Source: Oligoflexia bacterium (GTDB lineage: Bacteria > Bdellovibrionota > UBA1018). Taken from it: DNA of 64,000 nt. The position numbers and the translations under genes are program-made. Below, one piece after another: positions 1 to 8,139 of this stretch (position 1 is the first letter of the stretch; every line of letters starts with the position of its first letter). The DNA is taken from positions 1 to 64,000 of the forward strand of contig JARLHE010000015.1 of NCBI GenBank assembly GCA_031292385.1. Reading direction: 5' to 3'. Below the pieces are notes generated by a model. It was not told the DNA's origin and searched no databases. It saw only the letters and a list, made by a program, of their open reading frames with translations.

Positions 1-828
1 AGCAGCACCCGTTGCGCCGGTCACACCGGCGACACCCGTGGGGCCTGTCGCGCCATTCGTTCCGTTCGAACCTGTTGGGCCAGTAACACCCGTCGCACCC
101 GCAGCGCCCGTCGCCCCTGTAGCTCCCCCTCCGCCCATCGTGCCGAGCCCGATCCACGCTCCCGTAGGACCGATCACCGGCGTTCCGTTTTGAGAAAGGA
201 TGTTGCCCGTCGTGCTATCCATTTTCGTCAACTGTGTTTCGTCGTAGCCACCTACAGTTTCCGATTGAAGGGCGAAAAGCGATGAAGAGATCTGGAAATA
301 AGGAAGAAGCTGCTCGTAGCCGAGCGAGCTATCATAAACTTCAAGCGCTACTTGAACCGAAGTTGCGGAAGTGACCATCGAGATCAGAGAATCCGTGATG
401 GGAAGGTTTGTATTGGATTGTGGGGTACCGGCTCCTGCCGATCCGCAAGAAGTAACCGTTTCGGATTGCCCGCCTTGAGCAGTCGATCCCAAAACAACCG
501 AGTACTCGCCTGAGCTCACGCTCACGGAGCTATAAGAAGCGCACCATACAACGCTGCCTGAAACGAGAAGAGAGAACCTGAGACTGTAAGTGCCGTTCAA
601 GGGGTTGGCGGATGCATCCGTCAGGTAGCCAGAGAAATTCATCGCATGAGGAGCGTTGTTGGCGGAAGCTTGGACAAGCGCTGGCCTTACAAGCGAAAAG
701 AAACTTATGAATACGATCAAAAGGCGAGCGATATCGGGATTCCGGACGAATCCACGCGCACCATCCATTTTGTCGGGTCTTAAGTCGCGGCTGTGACCTA
801 AGTCGCCCCTGTTCGCTAAATTACTCAT
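1..828 (-). CDS. Collagen-like exported protein, 5' part only
   Basis: The reading frame is open from ATG at 828 to the window edge (276 codons), so the C-terminus lies outside. Residues about 30-52 form a hydrophobic signal or anchor. A globular region follows (about 53-230) whose start reads like the 'sGyLTDasanPLNGTYsLrFSL' head domains of deltaproteobacterial surface proteins. From about residue 230 the chain becomes Gly-X-Y triplets (GAT, GPT, GVT, GSN), the signature of a bacterial collagen-like stalk. An AAGAGAG Shine-Dalgarno lies about 6 bases before the 828 ATG. A second in-frame ATG at 768 would place the hydrophobic segment nearer the N-terminus. It probably acts as a secreted or surface fibre; binding target unknown. 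Confidence 0.75.
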   Translation of the reverse strand, partial: MSNLANRGDLGHSRDLRPDKMDGARGFVRNPDIARLLIVFISFFSLVRPALVQASANNAPHAMNFSGYLTDASANPLNGTYSLRFSLLVSGSVVWCASYSSVSVSSGEYSVVLGSTAQGGQSETVTSCGSAGAGTPQSNTNLPITDSLISMVTSATSVQVALEVYDSSLGYEQLLPYFQISSSLFALQSETVGGYDETQLTKMDSTTGNILSQNGTPVIGPTGAWIGLGTMGGGGATGATGAAGATGVTGPTGSNGTNGATGPTGVAGVTGATGAA

Positions 829-1208
829 TTCAACTCTCTTCTTACGTACTTCGGTAATTCAACTAAAAGTTAATAGAGTGAAGATAGTCTAGATGTAATT
901 TATATAATAACGATTTAAATTTGGTTTAAAATTGTGTCCGAGTCGACACAGTGATGAACTCGGATTAGTGATTGAAACAACTAAATAAAATAGTAACGAA
1001 GAAATTGTTGTTGATGATGGATGCGGCGTAAAACTCGACTTAATTGATTTTAGTTGTTCGATGAAAATAAAAATAACTGAAAATAGTCTTAATGCAGCGC
1101 GTAATTGTTTTCGGCGTCAATAACTTGATGGCTGGTCATTCTTACTCGCCCTGTTTTTGCAACAATGTTTTTAGAGCATTGAAATCGAGAATTATCGGGA
1201 GTCCGCTT
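829..1208. other. AT-rich divergent intergenic region
   Basis: This 380-bp stretch separates the leftward collagen-like gene from the rightward CBS gene and is far more AT-rich than its surroundings, above all at 880-1090. It presumably carries promoters for both. An open frame upstream of the CBS start (from 1092) has no family resemblance and no good ribosome site, so I treat it as leader. I see no RNA gene or clear terminator here. Confidence 0.5.
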
Positions 1209-1649
1209 ATGAAGAAGATCAGAGATATTATGACCTCTCAAGTCGACGTCATTGAACCCAGCTGCACTCTTAAGGATGCGGCAAAGAGAATGCGAGACCT
1301 GAATGTCGGCGCTGTTCCCGTCGGCGAGAATGATCGGCTGAAAGGAATGGTTACGGATCGTGATATTGCGATCAACGCGATTGCTGTCGGGAAAGATCCG
1401 AACAAGACAACCGTCAGCGAAGTTATGACCGGGCCGATCGTCTATTGCTTCGATGATCAGGATATCGAGGACGCGGCTCGTTTGATGGAGACAAAGCTGA
1501 TCCGGCGGCTGGCGGTTCTGAACCGGAGCAAGCGGTTCGTCGGAGTTGTCTCTTTGGGCGACTTGGCGTGCAAAGGCGGCAACGAGGCGTTAGCGGGTGA
1601 AGCGCTTGAAAAGATCTCGAGTTCCCAGGCCAAGGCTATCGCCGCGTAA
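1209..1649 (+). CDS. Tandem CBS-domain protein
   Basis: This 146-residue protein consists almost entirely of two CBS motifs, about 1-60 and 68-130. The first contains 'IRDIMTSQVDVIEPSCTLKDA' and ends 'LKGMVTDRDIAI'; the second has 'VSEVMT' and ends 'FVGVVSLGDLA'. Paired CBS motifs form a Bateman module that usually binds adenine nucleotides and senses energy state; small stand-alone versions often act as stress regulators. I chose ATG 1209 over the upstream 1092 frame because GGGAG lies 7 bases before it and the CBS fold starts at once. The 39 extra upstream codons are Cys-rich and look unrelated. The partner enzyme cannot be read from the sequence. Confidence 0.85.
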   Translation: MKKIRDIMTSQVDVIEPSCTLKDAAKRMRDLNVGAVPVGENDRLKGMVTDRDIAINAIAVGKDPNKTTVSEVMTGPIVYCFDDQDIEDAARLMETKLIRRLAVLNRSKRFVGVVSLGDLACKGGNEALAGEALEKISSSQAKAIAA

Positions 1650-1686
1650 TTGAAACCGAAGGCGGCCTGAGATAGTATCGGCCGTC

Positions 1687-2409
1687 ATGGATCGAAAAAA
1701 GGATTGGGCTTTCGCTGAGGAGCTTCCTCCGTTATGGAGGGAGCGCCTACAAACCGAGGTCGCCAAGAAGTATTTCAAGTCGCTTACGCGGTTTCTCGTC
1801 CAGGAATACAATTCGCATAAGCCGGTGCATCCCAAGCGGGAGTGGGTTTTGCGGGCCTTGCAGATGGTCGATTATGACCGGGTGAGGGTCGTGATTTTAG
1901 GTCAGGATCCCTACCATGGCGAAGACCAGGCGATAGGCCTGAGTTTCGCCGTGCCGAACGACCTTTTTCCCAAGCCGCCAAGTTTGTTGAACATCTTTAA
2001 GGAACTGAAATCCGACCTGGGGATCGAGGTTCCGAAGGGTCAATCGGATCTGACCGGCTGGGCCGAACAGGGAGTGCTTCTTTTAAACGCGGTACTGACC
2101 GTTCGCTCCTCCGAGGCGTTTTCTCATCGGGAGGCCGGCTGGGAGCATTTCACTGATCGAGTGATCAGCGAGATCAACCAGCGGATGGAGCCGGTGGTCT
2201 TCGTGCTTTGGGGCGCTGCCGCCCAAAAGAAAAAGGCCCTGATCACGAATCCGTGGCATTTCGTTCTGGAATCGGCACACCCTTCGCCGCTTTCCGCTTC
2301 ACGCGGCTTTTTCGGAAGCCGTCCTTTCTCGAAGGTGAACGAGCTCTTGGAGAAGAAAATCGGCCAAAAGCCTATCGATTGGTCCAAAATTTCCAACGCG
2401 AAAGCGTAG
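1687..2409 (+). CDS. ung: Uracil-DNA glycosylase, family 1
   Basis: Excises uracil from DNA as the first step of base-excision repair, in the cytoplasm. The 240-residue length is normal for the family. The water-activating loop GQDPYHG is at 72-78 (catalytic Asp74), the uracil pocket segment LLLN is near 131-134, and the DNA-intercalation loop HPSPLSA is at 198-204 with His198, followed by RGFFGS. All key residues are intact. No strong ribosome site precedes ATG 1687. The stop codon abuts the ATG of the next small gene with no gap, so the two may be co-translated. Confidence 0.97.
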   Translation: MDRKKDWAFAEELPPLWRERLQTEVAKKYFKSLTRFLVQEYNSHKPVHPKREWVLRALQMVDYDRVRVVILGQDPYHGEDQAIGLSFAVPNDLFPKPPSLLNIFKELKSDLGIEVPKGQSDLTGWAEQGVLLLNAVLTVRSSEAFSHREAGWEHFTDRVISEINQRMEPVVFVLWGAAAQKKKALITNPWHFVLESAHPSPLSASRGFFGSRPFSKVNELLEKKIGQKPIDWSKISNAKA

Positions 2410-2859
2410 ATGAGGAAAAGGAAAAACAAAGCCAGCTGTCTGCTTCTTGCCGCCGCGTTTCCGCTCATTGGCTCCGTCGCCGCCGCTCAGTCGCAAACCG
2501 TTCTTCCTAATCTTTGCGGTCCGGTCGAGTGCAGCTCGTTGCCTCTTGGGTCGTCCGAACTTGGTCACGGGTTGACGACGTCGACCGCGACGACCACGTC
2601 GACCATGAATACGAGTCAAAATTCCGCGAATAATACGACCGCCAGCGGCGCGGTCACGGCCTTGAGCAGTTCGACCACTTACGGGACCGCGTCGAATGGC
2701 GCGACGATTTCGGCGAACGTCGCGGCCTTGCTCGGCTTTGAGAACGATCCTTACCTGACGCAGGGATTGAGCTCGCCTTCCGCCAGCACGGTGACTGGAG
2801 TTCCTCAGTCGCAGAGTTCGATCAATTCGGCTTTGACCTTCGCCAATCTGGGCATTTAA
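2410..2859 (+). CDS. Small exported Ser/Thr-rich protein, unknown function
   Basis: The 149-residue product starts with a basic stretch (MRKRKNK) and a hydrophobic core ending at an AAA-Q signal-peptidase-like site near residue 26. The mature part is rich in Ser, Thr, Ala and Asn with no recognisable domain. The ATG directly follows the ung stop, which suggests translational coupling rather than shared function. Its last 4 bases overlap the end of the convergent acyltransferase gene. I do not recognise the family. Confidence 0.6.
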   Translation: MRKRKNKASCLLLAAAFPLIGSVAAAQSQTVLPNLCGPVECSSLPLGSSELGHGLTTSTATTTSTMNTSQNSANNTTASGAVTALSSSTTYGTASNGATISANVAALLGFENDPYLTQGLSSPSASTVTGVPQSQSSINSALTFANLGI

Positions 2860-3977
2860 GGGCGCGCCAGCCACTTGCCTAATTGAATGCTCGGCTTCTC
2901 GATCCATCTCTCAACGATCGTGGATGCCGCCAGCGTAACCGCTAATGTCGCGACGAGCCCTAAAAGCCAGGCAAGATTCGCATTCCGGATTCCCGCCGAA
3001 TTCATGAATGAAATAAACGCCGGCGCGAAGGCGATAATGACCGCGAAGTGGCAGAGGTAGAGACTGTAAGAAATCCGCCCTAAAAACCTGAGCGTGTCGT
3101 GATTCAATATATTCTGAATCCGATCATTGGAAACGATGCAGGCCAGGATCACGAAGGAGCCGATTCCCGTAAAATACCAAATGCGATTTTTCGGGACAAG
3201 GCTCGGGAAGTACGGCGCGACGGAAAATCTGAAGGTATAAAGCAGCAAGCCGACCCCGAGAATCGGCCAAAATCCGCGGGAAATATTTTCCCTCAGCCAT
3301 TGCTTCCGCTGGCAATAGATTTTCGCGAGAAGAATGCCCAGCGCGAAATGAATCAAAAAAAGCGGGTTTTTGAGAAAATACATCACCAGAATCTCCGGAA
3401 TGAATATCCATATCGCGTGAATCGACGCGATCCGGGCTCCCAGTGGAACGAATAACGAAACAATAAGCTCGACGGTGAGTGTCCATGCCTGGGGAACGAC
3501 AGCGTGCCCGCCGCGCAGCACAAGGGCCGACTCCTGAAAGAGATTCAACGGGGTGCCGAAATCGTTCCAGAGATCGTGAAACCATTCCGATTGCGGAGGC
3601 AGCGTCGTCCAGCTTCGTTTGAACGCGAGCCAGATCAAAAGGCTTGAAACAAAGACGAAGAAATAAGGCAGCCAGATCCTGAAAAAACGCGCGATCGTGT
3701 ATTTGCGGTAATTGAATTCGGCAAGACGGATCTTTCCCTCTCCGAAAAATCGAATGGAGAGCACGAATCCGCTGAGAACGAAAAACAGGGATACGGCGGC
3801 GAATCCGTCCCACCAAATATGAAGCGGGGTGTTCGTCATGAGCTTTTCGACGCTTTTCGGCAAACCGAAGCTCAGATTGTAATGAGAAAACAGCACGGAA
3901 AGCGCGGCCAGACCGCGGACCGAATCCAGATACTCCAATCGTCGTGTCAACGGTTGACTTATGGTCCGGACGGTCAT
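2856..3977 (-). CDS. Acyltransferase 3 (OafA/YrhL-type) membrane protein
   Basis: A 373-residue integral membrane protein with about ten hydrophobic segments. It opens with the family signature 'LEYLDSVRGLAALSVLFSHY' (about 15-33; His32 is the expected acyl-transfer His) and has 'FFVLSGFVLS' at about 65-74. Such enzymes move acetyl or other acyl groups onto surface glycans or lipids in the inner membrane. I place the start at ATG 3977 because it overlaps the stop of the upstream reductase-like gene as ATGA and leads straight into the domain; a longer open frame reaching 4301 is antisense-like sequence inside that gene. The 3' end converges with the small exported protein. Substrate unknown. 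Confidence 0.85.
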   Translation of the reverse strand: MTVRTISQPLTRRLEYLDSVRGLAALSVLFSHYNLSFGLPKSVEKLMTNTPLHIWWDGFAAVSLFFVLSGFVLSIRFFGEGKIRLAEFNYRKYTIARFFRIWLPYFFVFVSSLLIWLAFKRSWTTLPPQSEWFHDLWNDFGTPLNLFQESALVLRGGHAVVPQAWTLTVELIVSLFVPLGARIASIHAIWIFIPEILVMYFLKNPLFLIHFALGILLAKIYCQRKQWLRENISRGFWPILGVGLLLYTFRFSVAPYFPSLVPKNRIWYFTGIGSFVILACIVSNDRIQNILNHDTLRFLGRISYSLYLCHFAVIIAFAPAFISFMNSAGIRNANLAWLLGLVATLAVTLAASTIVERWIEKPSIQLGKWLARP

Positions 3978-4918
3978 CCTGTGAGTTTGCCCGAAGGCCG
4001 AACGGGCGGCAAGCAATCGGTGGGAAGCGCCAGGTCTCGGCCGAGGCGGATATAATCCTCCATCATGAGCCGAGTCTGATCGCCCACTTTTGTGAAATGA
4101 GCTTTCAAATAAGCTTCGAGATCGAACGGAACCAATCGCGGCGCGAGAATCGTGAGAAATTTGAGGCTCCAGGGCGAGACCATGCGCATTGACCAGGGTA
4201 TCGGTAGCTGGAATTCGCGTCCGATGCATCGCGAGATTTGCCGGATCGCCAGCGCGAGCTTTTCCAAGCTTTCGCGCTGGCCCAGCTTTTTCAGGGACCA
4301 ATCCGAATTTTCAAGCGCGGTCACGAAGACAATAAGCGCCGCATTCACGAACGCGATTCTTTTGGTTGTCGCGAGTTTGTCGTATTTGGCGGGAAAACCT
4401 CCTGATTTAAGAATCGATACGACCTCTTTGGCAAGCGAGGCAGGGCCGCTGACCGGCGCCACCGCGACGGGCGGAAAGTAAAAGGCGTTTCCGGCCGGTG
4501 ATGCGAAAGCCATGAACGGCACCATGCTGAAGACCAGCTGCGACTCCGAAAAATACCGCAGCAAGTACTCCGCGTCGTGAATCCCCGGTTGGAGCGATAC
4601 GATGATCGGCGTTTTCGTCGCCGCCGCGGCGAAAGTCTCCAGCCACGGAGCACGCAATGCCACGGAAGAAATGGTGAGATAGATCTGGTCCCATTGGTGG
4701 CTGGCCACCTCCTCCGGGCTGGTGATGGTTCTGAATTTGATGAAATGGATAGGTCTCGGCTTCGAATAACGGCTGAGCCAAGAAAGGTTGAATCCTCTCC
4801 GTGCCTCCTCTTTGTGCTCGGGCTTGAGATAAAAGTATATTTCGGCGCCGGCCCTTCGCAGCATCCAGCCGTAGACCTGACCCACTGCACCGCCACCAAC
4901 GACCAGTATCTTCTTCAT
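3974..4918 (-). CDS. Ketopantoate reductase-like (ApbA/PanE) oxidoreductase
   Basis: This 314-residue protein begins with a Rossmann nucleotide loop, 'KILVVGGGAVGQVYG' (glycines at 8-10 and 13), followed by the fold expected of ApbA/PanE proteins. Those reduce ketopantoate with NADPH, but many paralogues act on other 2-keto substrates. Weak resemblance in the C-terminal half and coupling to a membrane acyltransferase argue against naming it panE. Start at 4918 is supported by AAAGGA 5 bases upstream. Its stop overlaps the acyltransferase ATG by 4 bases, so the pair is an operon. A divergent exported-protein gene begins only about 15 bases away. Confidence 0.75.
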   Translation of the reverse strand: MKKILVVGGGAVGQVYGWMLRRAGAEIYFYLKPEHKEEARRGFNLSWLSRYSKPRPIHFIKFRTITSPEEVASHQWDQIYLTISSVALRAPWLETFAAAATKTPIIVSLQPGIHDAEYLLRYFSESQLVFSMVPFMAFASPAGNAFYFPPVAVAPVSGPASLAKEVVSILKSGGFPAKYDKLATTKRIAFVNAALIVFVTALENSDWSLKKLGQRESLEKLALAIRQISRCIGREFQLPIPWSMRMVSPWSLKFLTILAPRLVPFDLEAYLKAHFTKVGDQTRLMMEDYIRLGRDLALPTDCLPPVRPSGKLTG

Positions 4919-4933
4919 CGAAATCCTTTTAAC

Positions 4934-5854
4934 ATGTTTTGTATGATGCCGCTTCAATCTAAAATCGTGCTTGCCGCGACGCTTGCAATTTCTCTCCCGT
5001 CCTTTTCTGTCCACGCGGAGCCGCGGATCGATCCTCGATACGGAAAGATTGTCGCAACCTGTCCGGCGTCAGGGACGGGGCCGCGAGTGTGGATTTTCAA
5101 GCAATGGCATCTGAGCCCTTCGATTAATACGAAAGACGCTTCGCCGGTCCCGGCTCCGCCTCAGGAGAAAAACCAAACCGCGATTTACCGGCAGCTCGAT
5201 CGATGGATCAGGGAACAAAGCCTGAAAGAGATCTATGCCGAAGGCTGCTCCGGTGAACTTAAGAGCGACTCAGGGGTCAGCTTCAACGGCTGGAAAATCG
5301 CGGATCTCAAAAAAGTATCCGATAAGGAGTCGTATCCAGGGATCTTGACCAGTGTGCCGCTCAAGCTCGAGGCCAAATACGGGGGCTCGCTTCATGTGAA
5401 ATGCGGCGATGACGAAGCGCTGGTCCGGGAGAACAATTTGGCTTTTTCCGACGCGCGCGGCGCGATCGGCTTCATGACTCGCCTGAGCCAGTACAAAGAC
5501 GATCCCGAACGAGTGAAGATTTACCTCGACGGGGCTATCGAGGCTTATAAGATGCAGCGGAATACGACGGTGAGCGAGGCGATCTCGCGGACGAAGGCCG
5601 AGCTTCGGAAAGCCATTGAGCGAGTCAGGAGCGCAATCGATCGGCGCAACAAAAGGCTCTTCGATGCGATCAGGGCATCCCATGAAAAGGACGTTGCGGT
5701 GGTCTTCGGGGGAATGCATGCGGCCGGATTGGCGAACCTTCTCAAGCAAGAGAAGCTGAGCTGCGCCGTGATCGAGCCCGTTGGCTATCAGGATGACGAG
5801 GAAAAGTTGATGGCAAGGCTCACCGAAGAACTCGATGCTCTATCGGCCGATTGA
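4934..5854 (+). CDS. Exported protein, faint TraB/GumN- or EreA-like resemblance
   Basis: About 306 residues with a clear signal peptide: a hydrophobic core followed by VHA-EP near residues 26-29. Start could be 4934, 4943 or 4946; all keep the signal and none has a good ribosome site. Early in the mature part is 'FKQWHLSP', then 'EIYAEGC', and near the end 'VAVVFGGMHAAGLANLL'. A histidine-containing start and a late 'GxxH' element recall TraB/GumN and erythromycin-esterase-like folds, but this is only a pattern impression. The middle holds a charged, probably helical stretch (about 180-230). It converges with the transporter gene, stop codon to stop codon. Confidence 0.6.
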   Translation: MFCMMPLQSKIVLAATLAISLPSFSVHAEPRIDPRYGKIVATCPASGTGPRVWIFKQWHLSPSINTKDASPVPAPPQEKNQTAIYRQLDRWIREQSLKEIYAEGCSGELKSDSGVSFNGWKIADLKKVSDKESYPGILTSVPLKLEAKYGGSLHVKCGDDEALVRENNLAFSDARGAIGFMTRLSQYKDDPERVKIYLDGAIEAYKMQRNTTVSEAISRTKAELRKAIERVRSAIDRRNKRLFDAIRASHEKDVAVVFGGMHAAGLANLLKQEKLSCAVIEPVGYQDDEEKLMARLTEELDALSAD

Positions 5855-6433
5855 TCAGACGGGACCGAGCAAAAAGATGAGGCCCACGATCACGAAGGCC
5901 GCCGTCGCGATTTGCTTGAGCGGTCTTGGATGAATCAGCTCTTTTGCCCGGCTGCCGAGCAGCGTCGCAAGCGCGGTTACGATCCAAAGTGAGAGCGTGG
6001 CGGCCGCGAAGATCGTCAGCGGTTCCTTGTATTGGGCGGAAAGAGCCGCGGTTGCGAGCTGAGTGAGGTCTCCCCATTCGGCGATGAAAATGACGAGAAA
6101 CGAACTCCAGACCACTTTCAGAAAGTCGGAGCGGCCGCCTTTCTGGGATTGATTGTCTTCGGGTTCGTCTTCCCGGCGCCACATCAGCCACGCGAAGACG
6201 AAAAACATTCCCGCCGCGGTGTATTTCACAAGCGAGTGCGGAAGAAGCCCCAAGACGCTGCCAAAGCAAACGGCCACCAAACTCTGAACGACAAAAGCCG
6301 CCGAGGCGCCGAGAAAAACCGCCAAGGGGTTTTTGCGTGTCGCGAGCAGGACGGTCGCGAACGCCGTTTTGTCAGGCAGCTCCGCCAGAAAGATCAGGCT
6401 GAAGGTCGAGATGAAAAGCTTGAGGTGAGTCAT
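5855..6433 (-). CDS. GDT1/TMEM165 (UPF0016) family cation transporter
   Basis: A 192-residue membrane protein made of two homologous three-helix halves. The family's acidic motifs are ELPDKT at 18-23 and EWGDLTQ at 119-125, joined by a charged cytoplasmic loop (about 87-103). GDT1/TMEM165 proteins exchange Mn2+ or Ca2+ for protons. The second motif has Leu where Lys or Arg is usual (EWGDK/R), a mild departure. ATG 6433 fits the family start; a GTG at 6493 would add 20 residues without any domain. The stop abuts that of the convergent exported protein. Confidence 0.85.
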   Translation of the reverse strand: MTHLKLFISTFSLIFLAELPDKTAFATVLLATRKNPLAVFLGASAAFVVQSLVAVCFGSVLGLLPHSLVKYTAAGMFFVFAWLMWRREDEPEDNQSQKGGRSDFLKVVWSSFLVIFIAEWGDLTQLATAALSAQYKEPLTIFAAATLSLWIVTALATLLGSRAKELIHPRPLKQIATAAFVIVGLIFLLGPV

Positions 6434-6516
6434 GAGGGCACGATACCAGCCCTCGGTTGTGCGAGAAAGCGGAGTCTTCTTGAGTCGGAACACTGAACGG
6501 CATAAGCTGGGAAAAT

Positions 6517-7914
6517 ATGAAAAGTTGCGGCGTTTGGGCTCTTGGCATCCTGATTCTTTGTACTCAATCCTTAGCGGCGTCGCCCGAGGACAAAATCAGC
6601 CAAGCCATACGCAGCAGCGGAATCAGCGGTAACGATCTTGGCATTTGGGTCGAGGGGCTTTATGCCAAAAACGCGGAAAAGCCATTTGTGCCGGCCTCTC
6701 TGAGCAAATTGATCACTCTGGGGGCGGTGATTCATCTCCTTCCGCCCGATCGCAAGTTCCAGACCGAGTTGCTCTCGGACGGCGCGGTCGACAACGGTAT
6801 CCTGAAAGGCTCGCTCTATCTGCGGGGCGGCGGCGATCCTTCCTTCACGTCCGAGAACATGTGGGTCCTGGTGGATAATTTCACCCGTCAGGGAATCACG
6901 CAGATCGCCGGTGATTTAGTGGTGGACGACAGCCTTTTCGATGCCGTCCGTTTCGGAGAAGAGCGCGAAAGCACCCGGGTCGACCGAGCCTATGATGCGC
7001 CGGTCGGCGCGATGTCGTTCAATTGGAACTCGGTGAATGTCTTTGTTCGCCCGGGGCGCAAGCCGGGAGAACCGGCCGGGGTCGTCGCGGATCCAGTCAA
7101 CTCCTATATCCGCGTCCGCAACGAAGCGCGTACCGTATCGGGAAGCGGAAAGAACATCGTCGTCGAGCGCCGCGAAGAGAAGGATTTCAGTGGCGATATC
7201 ATCGTCGTGAGCGGAACGATCGGGCGCGAGCACGAAGAGGCGGTGGTTTACAAAAGCATCTCAAAGCCGGATTTCTGGTCGGGCTATAGCCTCCTTGAGT
7301 TCCTTCGCCAGAGGGGCATCGGGGTCGCCGGAGGGGTGCGGGCGGCCAAGGCGCCGGAGAACGCGAACGTTTTGGCGTCGATCGATAGCAAGTCGCTGTC
7401 TTCGATCTTCGCGGACATGGCCAAGTATTCGAATAATTATATCGCCGAGATGCTGGTGAAAGATCTCGCGGCCGAAAAAGGTTCGAAGCCCGCCACGCTT
7501 GCCGCGGGGATGGGACAAATCAGGAAGTATCTTGCGGCACATCCGGCGTTTTCGAAGCAAAGTTACGCCTTTGAGAGCCCTTCGGGATTTAACCGCGATA
7601 ATCGACTTACACCCGAGCAAATCGGCAACTTCCTGAAGAGCATGCGCTCTGATTTCTCGACTTTTCCCGAGTTTCTTGTCGCCCTGCCGATCGCGGGCAT
7701 CGACGGAACCTTGAAAAAGCGTATGAGAAATTCCCCGGCCGAACGATGGGTGCGGGCCAAAACGGGGCTTCTCAACGGGGCCGTGGGGCTCGCAGGCTAT
7801 GTCGGCCATCCGGATGGCCGCGTCCAGGCCTTCGCCTTCATCTATAACGGAAACGGGCATGAGGAAAATGCCCGCGAGCTCTTCGATAAAATAGCGGCGA
7901 TTCTCGCGTCTTAA
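6517..7914 (+). CDS. dacB: D-alanyl-D-alanine carboxypeptidase/endopeptidase, PBP4 type (S13)
   Basis: A periplasmic peptidoglycan hydrolase of 465 residues that trims or cleaves peptide cross-links. It has a signal peptide (about 1-21) and all three penicillin-binding motifs: SLSK at 61-64 (nucleophile Ser61), SNN at 305-307 and KTG at 415-417. The large insert between the first two motifs is typical of S13 enzymes. The region 105-115 (GGGDPSF) matches a conserved S13 stretch. It starts divergently from the GDT1-type gene, and only a fragment follows before the LysR gene. Confidence 0.95.
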   Translation: MKSCGVWALGILILCTQSLAASPEDKISQAIRSSGISGNDLGIWVEGLYAKNAEKPFVPASLSKLITLGAVIHLLPPDRKFQTELLSDGAVDNGILKGSLYLRGGGDPSFTSENMWVLVDNFTRQGITQIAGDLVVDDSLFDAVRFGEERESTRVDRAYDAPVGAMSFNWNSVNVFVRPGRKPGEPAGVVADPVNSYIRVRNEARTVSGSGKNIVVERREEKDFSGDIIVVSGTIGREHEEAVVYKSISKPDFWSGYSLLEFLRQRGIGVAGGVRAAKAPENANVLASIDSKSLSSIFADMAKYSNNYIAEMLVKDLAAEKGSKPATLAAGMGQIRKYLAAHPAFSKQSYAFESPSGFNRDNRLTPEQIGNFLKSMRSDFSTFPEFLVALPIAGIDGTLKKRMRNSPAERWVRAKTGLLNGAVGLAGYVGHPDGRVQAFAFIYNGNGHEENARELFDKIAAILAS

Positions 7915-7917
7915 GAC

Positions 7918-8139
7918 GTGCTTCGGGCGGGTGTGTCCGCTTTCACGCATCTACAATTAAATTCAATTTATACGACCGCCAACGTGCAGAGCACGACTTT
8001 CGTGATGGGAAGATCGCCCACCCAGGGAGGGATCTGGTTCGACGGCTCGATCGGGGAGATGATTCTTTATCCGAGCAGTCTTTCGTCGCCTGATATGTCA
8101 GCCCTTGAGTCCAATAACCGCGGTTATTATGGTTTTTGA
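7918..8139 (+). pseudogene. Orphan C-terminal fragment of a LamG/concanavalin-like protein
   Basis: Seventy-three codons that start directly after the dacB stop in the same frame (first usable codon GTG), with no ribosome site. From about residue 18 the peptide reads like the last strands of a laminin-G/concanavalin-like domain: 'FVMGRSPTQGGIWFDGSIGEMILY' then 'SSLSSPDMSALESNNRGYYGF', the usual closing formula of such domains. The N-terminal two thirds of the domain are missing. It is most likely the tail of a deleted surface protein. Similar tails occur in the giant protein at the right edge of the window. Its 3' end overlaps the convergent LysR gene. Confidence 0.5.

Noticed and set aside
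1092-1208. 39-codon N-terminal extension of the CBS protein
   Set aside because: No ribosome site, unusual Cys/Asn-rich composition, AT-rich leader; the CBS fold starts at 1209 with GGGAG upstream.
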